Below, piece by piece: positions 41,086 to 49,484 of a DNA stretch of 64,000 nucleotides (its first letter is position 1; each line of letters begins with the position of its first letter). The notes beneath the pieces were generated by a model. It searched no databases and was not told where the DNA came from. It saw only the letters and a list, made by a program, of their open reading frames with translations. Location of the stretch: the NCBI RefSeq assembly GCF_019599275.1, contig NZ_JAHZTD010000005.1:46840-110839 (forward strand), in the 5' to 3' direction. The translations under genes were made by a program, and so were the position numbers. This stretch comes from Hymenobacter sp. HSC-4F20. Lineage in GTDB: Bacteria; Bacteroidota; Bacteroidia; Cytophagales; Hymenobacteraceae.

Positions 41086-42987
41086 ATGGCCGAACTACCC
41101 CAACCACTCCCCTACCTCATCATTGATTTTGACAGCACCTTCACCCAGGTAGAAGGCCTCGACGAGCTGGCCGATATTGCCTTGGCAGGTCAGCCTAACC
41201 GGGAGGAGGTAGTCGGCGCCATTCGGGCCCTCACGGACCGGGGCATGAGCGGGGAGCTGAACTTCTCGGAGTCCTTGAAGCAGCGGCTGGCCCTGCTGCC
41301 GGCCCGGCGCGAGCACCTGCCGCTGCTGGTGGAGCGCCTGCGCGGCAAAGTATCCGAAAGCATCCAGCGCAACCGCGGCTTTTTCGAGAAGTTTCACGGG
41401 CGTATCTACATTGTCAGCAGCGGCTTCCGGGAGTTTATTGAGCCGGTGGTGGCGGAGTTTGGCCTTGATGCCGACCATGTGCTGGCCAACACCTTTACCT
41501 TCGACGCGGAAGGCCGCATTACCGGCTTCGACGCGGAAAACGTGCTCAGCCGCGACGGAGGCAAGATTCTACAACTGCGCCAGCTCGACCTCGACGGCGA
41601 CGTGTACGCCCTCGGCGACGGCTACACCGACTATCAGATCCGGGAGGCCGGGCTGGCCAACCGCTTCTACGCCTTCACCGAAAATGTGCACCGGGAGGCC
41701 GTAGTGGCGCGCGCCGATGAGGTGCTGCCTTCCTTCGACGAATTTCTCTACCAGAACAAGCTTCCGATGACGCTCTCCTACCCCAAAAACCGCATCAAAG
41801 TCCTGCTGCTCGAAAACCCCGACCCGCGCGCCGCCGAGCTGTTCCGCCAGGAAGGCTACCAGGTAGACACCGTACCCGGCGGCCTCGACGAGGACGAGCT
41901 AGTGCAGCAGATTGAGGGCGTGAGCATTCTGGGCATCCGGAGCAAAACCCAGGTAACCCAACGGGTGCTGGACGCCGCCAACCGCCTCATCAGCATCGGA
42001 GCGTTCTGCATCGGCACCAACCAGATTGACCTGACGGGCTGCATGAAGAAGGGCGTAGCCGTGTTCAATGCGCCCTTCAGCAACACCCGCTCGGTGGTAG
42101 AGCTGGCCCTGGGCGAAATCATCATGCTAGCCCGCCGCATCCCCGAGAAAAGCCCCAAAATGCACCAAGGCGAGTGGGACAAGTCGGCGAAGGGCTCATT
42201 TGAAATCCGGGGCAAGAAGCTGGGCATCGTGGGCTACGGCAACATTGGCTCCCAACTCTCGGTAGTGGCCGAGGCCGTGGGCATGCAGGTGCTCTACTAC
42301 GATGTGGCCGAGAAGCTGCAGCTGGGCAACGCCGTGAAGTGCCGCACCCTGGAGGAGCTACTACGTCAGTCCGACATCGTAACCCTGCACGTGGATGGCC
42401 GCCCGGCCAATACCAACCTCATCGGGGCGGCCGAGCTGGCCATGATGAAGCCCGGCGCCCTGCTGCTCAACAACAGCCGCGGCCACGTAGTAGATGTGCC
42501 CGCCCTGGCCGCCGTGCTGCGCTCCGGCCATCTCGGCGGGGCTGCCGTCGATGTGTTTCCCTACGAGCCCAAAACCAACCAGGAAAGCTTCGAGAGTGAG
42601 CTGCGCGGCCTACCCAATGTGCTGCTTACGCCCCACGTGGGGGGTAGCACCGCCGAGGCCCAGCGCAACATTGCCGAGTTCGTGCCCGAGCGGATTATGC
42701 AGTACGTGAATACCGGCAACACCCAGCAGAGCGTCAATTTTCCCAACATTCAGCTGCCGGAGCAACAGGCCCACCGCCTCATCCACATTCACCACAACGT
42801 GCCCGGCGTACTGGCCCGCATCAACAACGTGCTGGCCCAGCACCACGTCAACATCCTGGGGCAATACCTGAAAACCAACGAGCACATCGGCTACGTGATT
42901 ACCGACATCGACAAGCAGTACGAGCCGGAGGTAATTGGCGAGCTGCGCAAAGTGGAACATACCATCAAGTTCCGGGTGCTGTACTAG
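41086..42987 (+). CDS. serA: Fused phosphoserine-phosphatase-like HAD and D-3-phosphoglycerate dehydrogenase
   Basis: 633 residues in two parts. Residues 1-215 are a HAD phosphatase of the SerB type: D-F-D-S-T (Asp14, Asp16), I-V-S-S-G-F and A-L-G-D-G-Y-T-D. Residues 235-560 are phosphoglycerate dehydrogenase: G-Y-G-N-I-G-S-Q Rossmann motif, N-N-S-R-G, D-V-F-P-Y-E-P and active-site His in P-H-V-G-G-S-T. The last 70 residues (H-H-N-V-P-G-V-L-A-R-I-N) are an ACT domain that would bind serine as feedback inhibitor. The fusion could carry out the first and last steps of serine synthesis on one chain; the middle step (SerC) is not in the window. Confidence 0.93.
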   Translation: MAELPQPLPYLIIDFDSTFTQVEGLDELADIALAGQPNREEVVGAIRALTDRGMSGELNFSESLKQRLALLPARREHLPLLVERLRGKVSESIQRNRGFFEKFHGRIYIVSSGFREFIEPVVAEFGLDADHVLANTFTFDAEGRITGFDAENVLSRDGGKILQLRQLDLDGDVYALGDGYTDYQIREAGLANRFYAFTENVHREAVVARADEVLPSFDEFLYQNKLPMTLSYPKNRIKVLLLENPDPRAAELFRQEGYQVDTVPGGLDEDELVQQIEGVSILGIRSKTQVTQRVLDAANRLISIGAFCIGTNQIDLTGCMKKGVAVFNAPFSNTRSVVELALGEIIMLARRIPEKSPKMHQGEWDKSAKGSFEIRGKKLGIVGYGNIGSQLSVVAEAVGMQVLYYDVAEKLQLGNAVKCRTLEELLRQSDIVTLHVDGRPANTNLIGAAELAMMKPGALLLNNSRGHVVDVPALAAVLRSGHLGGAAVDVFPYEPKTNQESFESELRGLPNVLLTPHVGGSTAEAQRNIAEFVPERIMQYVNTGNTQQSVNFPNIQLPEQQAHRLIHIHHNVPGVLARINNVLAQHHVNILGQYLKTNEHIGYVITDIDKQYEPEVIGELRKVEHTIKFRVLY

Positions 42988-43005
42988 GGGCCTCTGCTTA
43001 TACCT

Positions 43006-43061
43006 TATAAGAAAGCCTCTCCCGGCCGTGCAGTGCTACGGCCGGGAGAGGCTTTCTTATA
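43006..43061. terminator. 24-bp perfect hairpin after serA
   Basis: Arms 43006-43029 and 43038-43061 (TATAAGAAAGCCTCTCCCGG...) are perfect complements with an 8-base spacer. The stem contains GAAAG/CTTTC runs. It lies between convergent genes. Confidence 0.78.
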
Positions 43062-43076
43062 GGATTCGGTAACTGA

Positions 43077-44858
43077 CTAGCGGTGGCTTACGCGCTGGGT
43101 GCTGACGGTGCCGGCCGCCGTGGTGAGGCGCAGCACATATAGGCCGGCGGGCAGGCTGGGCAGGTTAGGCAACACCTGAGGCTCAGCCGAGAGCGGCAGG
43201 GTAGCCGAGTACACGGTAGTGCCGGTCAGGGAGGTCAGCGTGATGGTGGTGGCTTGGCGTGCCGAGCCGGCCGGCAGCGCTACCAGCAGCTCCTGGGCGA
43301 AGGGGTTGGGGTAGGCAACGGCCGGTTGGGCGGAGCCAGCTGGGCGGCTCAGAGTTACTACCGAGGAGTAGTAGGTAGCACCATCCTGGTCTACTTCGCG
43401 CAGGCGGTAGTAGCGGGTGCCGGCCACTTGGCTGTTGGCGGCCGCATCCTGGTACTGATAGGTGCGGGTGGTGGTGCTGGTACCGGCGGCGGCCAGTTGA
43501 GCTACCTCCTTAAACGTGGCGCCATCCTCAGAGCGCTCTACCACAAACCGGGCGCTGTTCAGCTCCTGAGAGGTAACCCAGCGCAGCAGCGTGCCGGTGC
43601 TGGTAGCCTGGCCCGTAAAGGAAACCAGCGTTACCGGCAGAGGGCGGGCTACGGATACTACCTGTTCAAACTGATATACCGTGCCGACGTCGTTGCCCAC
43701 CAGCAAATCCAGGTACCCGTCGCCGTCCACGTCCACCAGAGCCGGGGCCGCGAAACCGCCCACGTCCACGGCTACGCCGTTGGCACCGGTCATAAGGGAG
43801 AGGGCCGTAAAGGTTGCCGAGTTAACGCCGGTTTGCTCAGCACGGTAGATGGTGCCATCCTGGCTGCCCACAATCATATCAATGAGGCCGTTCCCGTCCA
43901 GATCCGTGAAAACGGGCTTGGAGTAGCCCCCGGCGTCCAGATTAGCCCCAGCGGCGTTGGTAAGCGTGGTGGGGGTAGTAGAGAAAGGACCGTTGGGGCT
44001 GGTCTGCTCATAGCGGCGAATCAGGCCATCCAGGGCTCCTACCAACATATCCAGCAGGCCGTCCCCATCCAGGTCCACAATAGAAGGCTTCACCACGTCG
44101 GTGCCATCAATGCCCGGCAGGATACCGAGGTTGGTGAACGTGCCGGCCTTGGCGGCCGTCTGCTCAAAGCGCGTGATGGTGCCGTCCTGGGCGCCTACCA
44201 ACAAATCCAATAGCCCGTCCCCGTCCATGTCCGTCACGGTGGGCTTGGCAAACTGCCGGGTGTTGCCGGTGTTGTTCACCGTTAGGGTGGCCCCGCTGCC
44301 CAGGGTTAGTTGGCCCAGGTTGGTGAAGGTAGCAGAGTTGGGGGCCGACTGCTCCATGCGGTAGATGGTGCCCGTTGCCTCGCCAACCAGCAGGTCAATC
44401 AGCCCGTCGTTGTCCAGGTCGGTAGACGCGGCCGTGGAGTACGTGCCCACGTCGAAGGAGTTGAATGAGGTGGAAACCTGGCGCAGAAAGCCAGTTCCGG
44501 CGGGGCGAGTTACGGTAAATTTGTTGGTGCTCAGGACAGTACCCCCAGCCGTTGTAACCCGCAGGAACCCCGAAATGGCTTCGCGAGGTACCTGCACGCT
44601 CACGGAGGTATTGGTGTTGGCCGGGCTGGCCAGAATAGGCATGGGCTGGCCGTTAAGCATCACCGAGAGCGTGTTGCTCAGCACCGTGCCCCTAATGGTA
44701 ACGATGGTGGCAGCGGTTCCCTGCGAGGACTGACCGCTGGAGCCGCTGGTGGGTGTAAAGCTGAGAATAATTGGGGCCTGCGCCAGGGCGGCGGCGGGCA
44801 GTAGAAGCGTACCAGCTACAGCAGCGGAGCGGAGAAGGCGAGGTAGAAAGAGGGCCAT
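43077..44858 (-). CDS. Secreted FG-GAP/VCBS repeat protein with T9SS tail
   Basis: 593 residues from ATG 44858 (signal peptide ending L-A-Q-A). Residues 25-120 look like an IPT/TIG Ig-like domain. Then come about five FG-GAP-type repeats with the calcium-binding pattern D-x-D-G-D-G-x-x-D-L-L-V-G (for example V-T-D-M-D-G-D-G-L-L-D-L-L-V-G), which should form a beta-propeller. After V-T-L-V-S-F-T-G-Q-A is a domain common before T9SS tails, and the end V-A-Y-P-N-P-F ... L-Y-V-L-R-L-T is the sorting domain. Probably a surface adhesion or binding protein; no catalytic motif seen. Confidence 0.88.
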   Translation of the reverse strand: MALFLPRLLRSAAVAGTLLLPAAALAQAPIILSFTPTSGSSGQSSQGTAATIVTIRGTVLSNTLSVMLNGQPMPILASPANTNTSVSVQVPREAISGFLRVTTAGGTVLSTNKFTVTRPAGTGFLRQVSTSFNSFDVGTYSTAASTDLDNDGLIDLLVGEATGTIYRMEQSAPNSATFTNLGQLTLGSGATLTVNNTGNTRQFAKPTVTDMDGDGLLDLLVGAQDGTITRFEQTAAKAGTFTNLGILPGIDGTDVVKPSIVDLDGDGLLDMLVGALDGLIRRYEQTSPNGPFSTTPTTLTNAAGANLDAGGYSKPVFTDLDGNGLIDMIVGSQDGTIYRAEQTGVNSATFTALSLMTGANGVAVDVGGFAAPALVDVDGDGYLDLLVGNDVGTVYQFEQVVSVARPLPVTLVSFTGQATSTGTLLRWVTSQELNSARFVVERSEDGATFKEVAQLAAAGTSTTTRTYQYQDAAANSQVAGTRYYRLREVDQDGATYYSSVVTLSRPAGSAQPAVAYPNPFAQELLVALPAGSARQATTITLTSLTGTTVYSATLPLSAEPQVLPNLPSLPAGLYVLRLTTAAGTVSTQRVSHR

Positions 44859-44942
44859 AGGTGTAGGGAAGGGAATTTGTCTCAGGATTGGAAAAGGGCG
44901 AATTCTCTGGTTGAGAAACAGCCGCGTTTTTTCCTTTTTTGA

Positions 44943-44950
44943 CAAAGCTA
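44943..44950 (-). promoter_or_regulatory. -7 box (TAGCTTTG) for the FG-GAP gene
   Basis: An exact TAnnTTTG match on the minus strand, 84 bases upstream of the ATG at 44858. Confidence 0.45.
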
Positions 44951-45067
44951 TCCGTCCTTTTTCCCATGCTGGGCAAATTGAGTCCAATCCTATGGTTCAG
45001 TCGGTGAATCGACTAAAATGCTATGCGAGCCTTTTTGTGCTACTGTTCCGCAGCTAGGTTGTCGGCA

Positions 45068-46426
45068 TTATAGCCGCTCGCGCACCTGGGTAAGGATTTT
45101 CTCCATTTCTGCCCGCACTGGGGCGTCGTCGCCGGGCAGGTTATTGTTCAGGAAGCTGAACGCCAGCAGCCGTCCCGATTTGGTTCGCACGTAGCCTACC
45201 AGGTTGTGGTTGTTGGTGAGCGTGCCGGTTTTGCCCCACAGCCAGGGTTTGCCCGCTACCGGGCGGTAGCGGCGGCGCAGCGTGCCCTGCCCACCGCCGG
45301 CCGCCAGCAGGCTCAGTAGGCGCGTTTCCTCTACTTCCTGATGCAAACGTACCAGCAGTGCCGTAAGGGTGCGGGGCGTCACGAGGTTCAGGCGCGAAAG
45401 GCCGGAGCCATCCACCCAAATAACGCGGTCAGGTAGCCCGGTCAGGTAGCGCTGCTGCATCATCCGGATGACGCGGGCTGTGCTGAGCGAGTCTACCCCC
45501 AGCGAGGAGGAGCACATTAGCAGGAGCTGCTCGGCCAGGAAATTGTCGCTTACCCGAATCATGCGGCGGTAGAGCGAATCGACGGGCAGCCCGCGCAGGG
45601 TATACACCGCATCCTGGAGCCGCAACCGAAACGGGGCGGGGAGCACGGGCCGGCGCAGGGTGTCCTGCAGCAGCTGCAGAAGCAAGGTTGGGCTGGTGCG
45701 GAAGGGCGTTTCATACACCCAATTTTTGGCGCTGGGAAAAACGGTGAAGCGGTTTTCCAGCTCAGTGCGGTGCACATGGTCATCCGCAGGGTTTGGAGTG
45801 CCCGCCGGAGCCAGCGCTGTCAGGGGCCGAAAGAAGCGCGGGTACACACGTGGCATGGGCTGCCCGGCTTTCGCGTAGAAGCGCACCGTGTGCCCATACA
45901 CCGGAAATGCCCCCCGCTCGGGCTGAAAGTAGTAGTTGTAGTCGTCCCAGCTCCAGCCGGGGCCGAAGGCCGTCACGGTGGGTACGTCGGCATAAAACAG
46001 CTTTTCGGGCCGATTACGCAAGAAAGCCAAAGCGCGCGCCGAGGGTACGTCGCCGTGGAGCAGGGTAGGGTCGCCGGTGCCCCAGAACAGGAGGCTGTCG
46101 GGGCGTACTACGTAGTGCAGGGCCGGTAGCGAATCGGGCAGCATCCGCAGGCCGGCGTACAGGCTGAACAGCTTCATGGTGCTGGCCGGGGTGAAATACC
46201 GGTCTTCGTTCTGCCCGAAAAGCTGCTGGCCGGTAGCGGCATCGGTCAGGCATACTCCTACGTTATGCCGCCGCAGTGCCGTTGATTCGCGCAATAGCTG
46301 CTCCAGCCAGGGCAGATTGAAAGCAGGCCCAGGGGTAGCAGGGGGCAGCGTTTGAGCCACAACAGCCCCCAGTGGCAGGCAGAGCAGCACCAGCAGGGCA
46401 CGTTGCAGAAAGCGAAAGAACGACAT
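45068..46426 (-). CDS. dacB: D-alanyl-D-alanine carboxypeptidase/endopeptidase, PBP4 (peptidase S13)
   Basis: 452 residues from ATG 46426. A signal peptide ends near V-V-A-Q. Catalytic motifs of the S13 penicillin-binding class: S-T-M-K (Ser82, Lys85) in T-P-A-S-T-M-K-L-F, S-D-N in R-V-S-D-N-F-L-A-E-Q, and K-T-G in W-G-K-T-G-T-L-T. It removes the last D-Ala from, and cuts cross-links in, periplasmic peptidoglycan. The start was chosen at the signal peptide; a longer frame upstream to 46534 has no similarity. Confidence 0.93.
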   Translation of the reverse strand: MSFFRFLQRALLVLLCLPLGAVVAQTLPPATPGPAFNLPWLEQLLRESTALRRHNVGVCLTDAATGQQLFGQNEDRYFTPASTMKLFSLYAGLRMLPDSLPALHYVVRPDSLLFWGTGDPTLLHGDVPSARALAFLRNRPEKLFYADVPTVTAFGPGWSWDDYNYYFQPERGAFPVYGHTVRFYAKAGQPMPRVYPRFFRPLTALAPAGTPNPADDHVHRTELENRFTVFPSAKNWVYETPFRTSPTLLLQLLQDTLRRPVLPAPFRLRLQDAVYTLRGLPVDSLYRRMIRVSDNFLAEQLLLMCSSSLGVDSLSTARVIRMMQQRYLTGLPDRVIWVDGSGLSRLNLVTPRTLTALLVRLHQEVEETRLLSLLAAGGGQGTLRRRYRPVAGKPWLWGKTGTLTNNHNLVGYVRTKSGRLLAFSFLNNNLPGDDAPVRAEMEKILTQVRERL

Positions 46427-46832
46427 CAGAGCAGAAGCAATAAGCAAAACGCCTGCAACTTGGGTAAAACCGCTGCGCTTTTCAACTGCCTGGCTTTTGG
46501 GCAGACGTAAGTTGTGGTTAAAACCTCGTGTCATCCGGCGCCCAGCGAAGGACTTCTACAGAGGGTAATGCAGCCGTTACAACGAAGCGGGAGAGGCCCT
46601 TCGCTAGGCGCCGGATGACACGGGGTTTCCTGGAAAACACCTTCTGCCATCATCTCCCCTACCCTCCGAGCGGCTTCAAACCCTGCCTGTTTCCTGCGTA
46701 GCGACCAGCTTCTTTGCGGCATCGGTGCCTGCCGAGGCCATAATTTCATAGCGGCTGCCCAACGGGCAAAGGCAACCTCCTCAGAACCTGTCAGTATGAG
46801 ATACTACATCTATCACGAACTACCTGCTGGTT
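46427..46832. other. Divergent intergenic region with an inverted-repeat element
   Basis: 406 bases between dacB and the MocA-type gene. It contains the dispersed inverted repeat at 46528-46621 and otherwise no gene-like sequence or exact -7 box. Confidence 0.4.
46528..46621. repeat. Dispersed inverted-repeat element, GTGTCATCCGGCGCC type
   Basis: Arms 46528-46551 and 46598-46621 pair at 23 of 24 positions; spacer 46 bases. The ends resemble those of the elements at 17453 and 51193 (GTCAT at the outside, GCGAAGGAC further in). Confidence 0.8.
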
Positions 46833-48269
46833 ATGTCTGTCACCAACGAACTACTCAATACCGTCCTGCGCCACGCCGGCCAGGAAGTTTCGCGCAAAGA
46901 ATTCCTGAGCCTTGCGGGCCGGGGCCTCGCTGTGGGGGTAGCGGCCAGCACCCTGGCCAGCTGTCAGGATAAGTCGTCCTCTGCTTCGGCGGCCACCACG
47001 CCCACCACCGGCACGCCCGCCTCAGAGGTGGACGGCTCCACCGTGTACACCGCGCCCGACGGGCAGAAAGTACCGTCCTCCGAAGCCGTGTCGCCGCCGG
47101 CCAAGGTGCCCACCGACCTCAACCAGCCCATTGAACTGGAAGCGTGGAAGTCGGACGTAGATCCTCAATCGGGCCCGGTGCCTACCCCTCTACCCCTGGA
47201 CAAGCGCGTGGGCTATGCGCTGGTGGGCCTGGGTCACCTGACGCTGGAGGAAATTCTGCCGGCCTTTGGAGAATGCAAAAAATCGAAGCCGGTGGCCCTG
47301 GTCAGCGGTTCGCCGGAAAAGCTCAAGAAAGTAGCCCAGCAGTACGGCATCAAGCCCGAAAGCTGCTACAGCTACCAGGAGTACGACAAGCTCAAGGACA
47401 ACCCCGAGGTGCAGGTGATTTACATTGTGCTGCCCAACTCCATGCACGCCGAGTACACCATTCGGGGGGCCCAGGCCGGCAAGCACATCCTCTGCGAAAA
47501 GCCCATGGCCAACTCCGCAGCCGAGTGCGAGGCCATGATTGCGGCCTGCAAAAAGGCCAATAGAAAGCTGATGGTGGCCTACCGCATTCAATACGAGCCC
47601 TACAACCGGCAGGTAAAGGAAATGGTACGCGGCAATAAGTTCGGCAAGCCCAAGTACATCGAAGCCCAGAACAGCCAAAGCTCCGCCAACCCCGACCACT
47701 GGCGCCACAAAAAGGACCTGGCCGGCGGCGGCGCCCTCCCCGATATTGGCCTGTACTGCCTGAACACCAGCCGCTTCGTGCTGGGCACCGAGCCTACGGA
47801 GGTATTTGCCTACTCCTATAGCACCCCCGGCAACCCGTTGTTCAAGGAAATAGAGGAAGCCATGTCGTGGCAGATGCGCTTTCCGGAGGGCGTCATCGTC
47901 AACTGCATCACCCACTACAACACCCACGATTCGCGCTTCTACCGCGTAAACTCCGAGCGAGGCTGGATTCACGTGGATAATGCTTACGCCTACACCGGTC
48001 AGCAGCTGCAGACCTCGCACGCCGAGGGGCCCGCCAAAATGAAAACGCAGGTAGTACTGAGCGAGAAAAACCAGTTTGCCGCCGAAATGGACCACTTCTC
48101 AGAGTGCGTGCTGGAAGACAAGCCGCCCCACACCCCCGGCGAGGAAGGTCTGCAAGACCACCGCATCATGGAAGCCATCTACCAGTCGGCCCGCGAAGGT
48201 CGCCCAGTGAAGCTGACGGAAGTAAAAGGCACCGACGTGTTCCGCGGCCCCGAGCCCAAACAGGCGTAG
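46833..48269 (+). CDS. Gfo/Idh/MocA-family oxidoreductase, exported
   Basis: 478 residues. The N-terminus S-R-K-E-F-L-S-L-A-G-R-G-L-A-V ending A-S-C resembles a Tat-like or lipoprotein signal (single Arg-Lys, not the twin Arg), with Cys at about residue 46. A Thr/Ser-rich linker leads to the Rossmann domain (V-G-Y-A-L-V-G-L-G-H-L-T) and the conserved H-I-L-C-E-K-P-M-A with catalytic Lys. A sugar dehydrogenase or glucose-fructose-oxidoreductase-like activity in the periplasm is likely. The C-terminus keeps the E-G-L-Q-D-H-R-I-M-E-A-I-Y-Q-S-A pattern. Confidence 0.9.
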   Translation: MSVTNELLNTVLRHAGQEVSRKEFLSLAGRGLAVGVAASTLASCQDKSSSASAATTPTTGTPASEVDGSTVYTAPDGQKVPSSEAVSPPAKVPTDLNQPIELEAWKSDVDPQSGPVPTPLPLDKRVGYALVGLGHLTLEEILPAFGECKKSKPVALVSGSPEKLKKVAQQYGIKPESCYSYQEYDKLKDNPEVQVIYIVLPNSMHAEYTIRGAQAGKHILCEKPMANSAAECEAMIAACKKANRKLMVAYRIQYEPYNRQVKEMVRGNKFGKPKYIEAQNSQSSANPDHWRHKKDLAGGGALPDIGLYCLNTSRFVLGTEPTEVFAYSYSTPGNPLFKEIEEAMSWQMRFPEGVIVNCITHYNTHDSRFYRVNSERGWIHVDNAYAYTGQQLQTSHAEGPAKMKTQVVLSEKNQFAAEMDHFSECVLEDKPPHTPGEEGLQDHRIMEAIYQSAREGRPVKLTEVKGTDVFRGPEPKQA

Positions 48270-48291
48270 TAGCGTATCATTTCAGACAACA

Positions 48292-48339
48292 TTCAGCCCT
48301 GTTCATTATCTGCCTAGGCAAATGATGAACAGGGCTGAA
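48292..48339. terminator. 23-bp near-perfect hairpin after the MocA-type gene
   Basis: Arms 48292-48314 and 48317-48339 pair at 21 of 23 positions (TTCAGCCCTGTTCAT and its complement at the ends). It lies between convergent genes and has no T run. Confidence 0.65.
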
Positions 48340-48370
48340 CTCTTCAGGCTGCCGGGCAATACTGTTCTTT

Positions 48371-49351
48371 CTACTTGAGCTTGATGCCGCGGGCTTTTAA
48401 CACCGTGCTCTTTTTGATTTGTAGTAGCTCGTCTACGTAGTTGCCATATACGGCTATGGCTTTCTGACCTTCTACCCGGTAGTAAGGGGCCGGATAATAT
48501 TCCTTGCGCTGCTCGGCATCCAACTTCGTGACGTCCACCTCCACGGGCGACGCAAACGTGAGCTTGGTTGGCTTCGGTCCTTTGCGGGCCATTGGGTGCG
48601 TCAGGTCGTCGGTATCTACCGGGGCGGCCCAACGGCCGTCCGTTGTGCGATAGAGCGGGTAGTACTGGTACTTCTCCTGAATATAGTCTCCGCAATACCG
48701 GCTCACAAACAGCAGCACGGTTTCGTGGCGGCTGAAGCCGGGCCAGCCGTAGTGGTCGTAGGCGGCGAAGGATACCACTGTGTCAGGCAGCGTGTTATAG
48801 ATGTTTTCCAGCACCTGGTACCGGGCCGTAAACTTGCCATCCATGCTGAACCGGTTGCAGTAGTTGGGCTGCTGGGCGCGGGCAACAGTTTGCTTGCGGC
48901 CAATGAACACGAAGTGCGCGGGCTTGGCCTCCTGGCAGGGCACATATTCCTGACACGGCCGGGGTAGGAGCCGAACCTGAACAGCTGGCTGCCGAAGCAA
49001 GTCACGCACGCCTAGCGTCTGAGACACATGGCCGTAGGCAGTGAAGGTGACGGAATCCTGGGGGCGGGCGGAAACCCTGAAATGGCCTGCTGAATCGGTT
49101 TCCAGCACGTAGTGTCCGGCCTGCCGCAGCGCGAAGTCCTGCTGAGTTACCTTCTCGACTAACTCTTCCTGCTCAGGAGAGAGAGAAGGTTGATCGGGCA
49201 CGGTGCGCCAGAGGCGCCGCAGGGTGTCATTGACAACCAGTTGCACCCGATACCCCTCTAATGTGGTAGCTGTGCCGTGTATCAGAACAGCTTGCGCCTG
49301 ACCGCTGCTGATGGCTACTAGCAGCCACATAACCGTAAAAAACACCTTCAT
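48371..49351 (-). CDS. Secreted protein with a carboxypeptidase-regulatory-like domain, unknown role
   Basis: 326 residues. A signal peptide ends near G-Q-A-Q-A (residue 20). The next 90 residues look like a carboxypeptidase-regulatory-like domain broken by a helical insert (V-L-I-H-G-T-A-T-T-L-E-G-Y-R-V, then H-F-R-V-S-A-R-P-Q-D-S-V-T-F-T-A-Y-G). The second half has several Cys and Tyr-rich strands (Y-C-N-R-F-S-M-D-G-K-F, Y-C-G-D-Y-I-Q-E-K-Y-Q-Y) and no recognised domain. No SusC-type barrel or T9SS tail is present. Probably periplasmic or outer-membrane associated. Confidence 0.7.
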   Translation of the reverse strand: MKVFFTVMWLLVAISSGQAQAVLIHGTATTLEGYRVQLVVNDTLRRLWRTVPDQPSLSPEQEELVEKVTQQDFALRQAGHYVLETDSAGHFRVSARPQDSVTFTAYGHVSQTLGVRDLLRQPAVQVRLLPRPCQEYVPCQEAKPAHFVFIGRKQTVARAQQPNYCNRFSMDGKFTARYQVLENIYNTLPDTVVSFAAYDHYGWPGFSRHETVLLFVSRYCGDYIQEKYQYYPLYRTTDGRWAAPVDTDDLTHPMARKGPKPTKLTFASPVEVDVTKLDAEQRKEYYPAPYYRVEGQKAIAVYGNYVDELLQIKKSTVLKARGIKLK

Positions 49352-49467
49352 ACGTTCTGTTTACACTATATCCAGGGCGGCAAGATAAAAGCCGTTAGCC
49401 GGAGATTATTCTCTTTTCCTGTGCGCATATAACACAAAGTTTCATAAGCGGCCCCGGATATATCCGC

Positions 49468-49475
49468 TAACTTTG
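49468..49475 (+). promoter_or_regulatory. -7 box (TAACTTTG) abutting the pyrG start
   Basis: An exact TAnnTTTG match ending nine bases before the ATG at 49485. The following TTTCCCGTTATG resembles the serA start region at 41076. Confidence 0.5.
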
Positions 49476-49484
49476 TTTCCCGTT

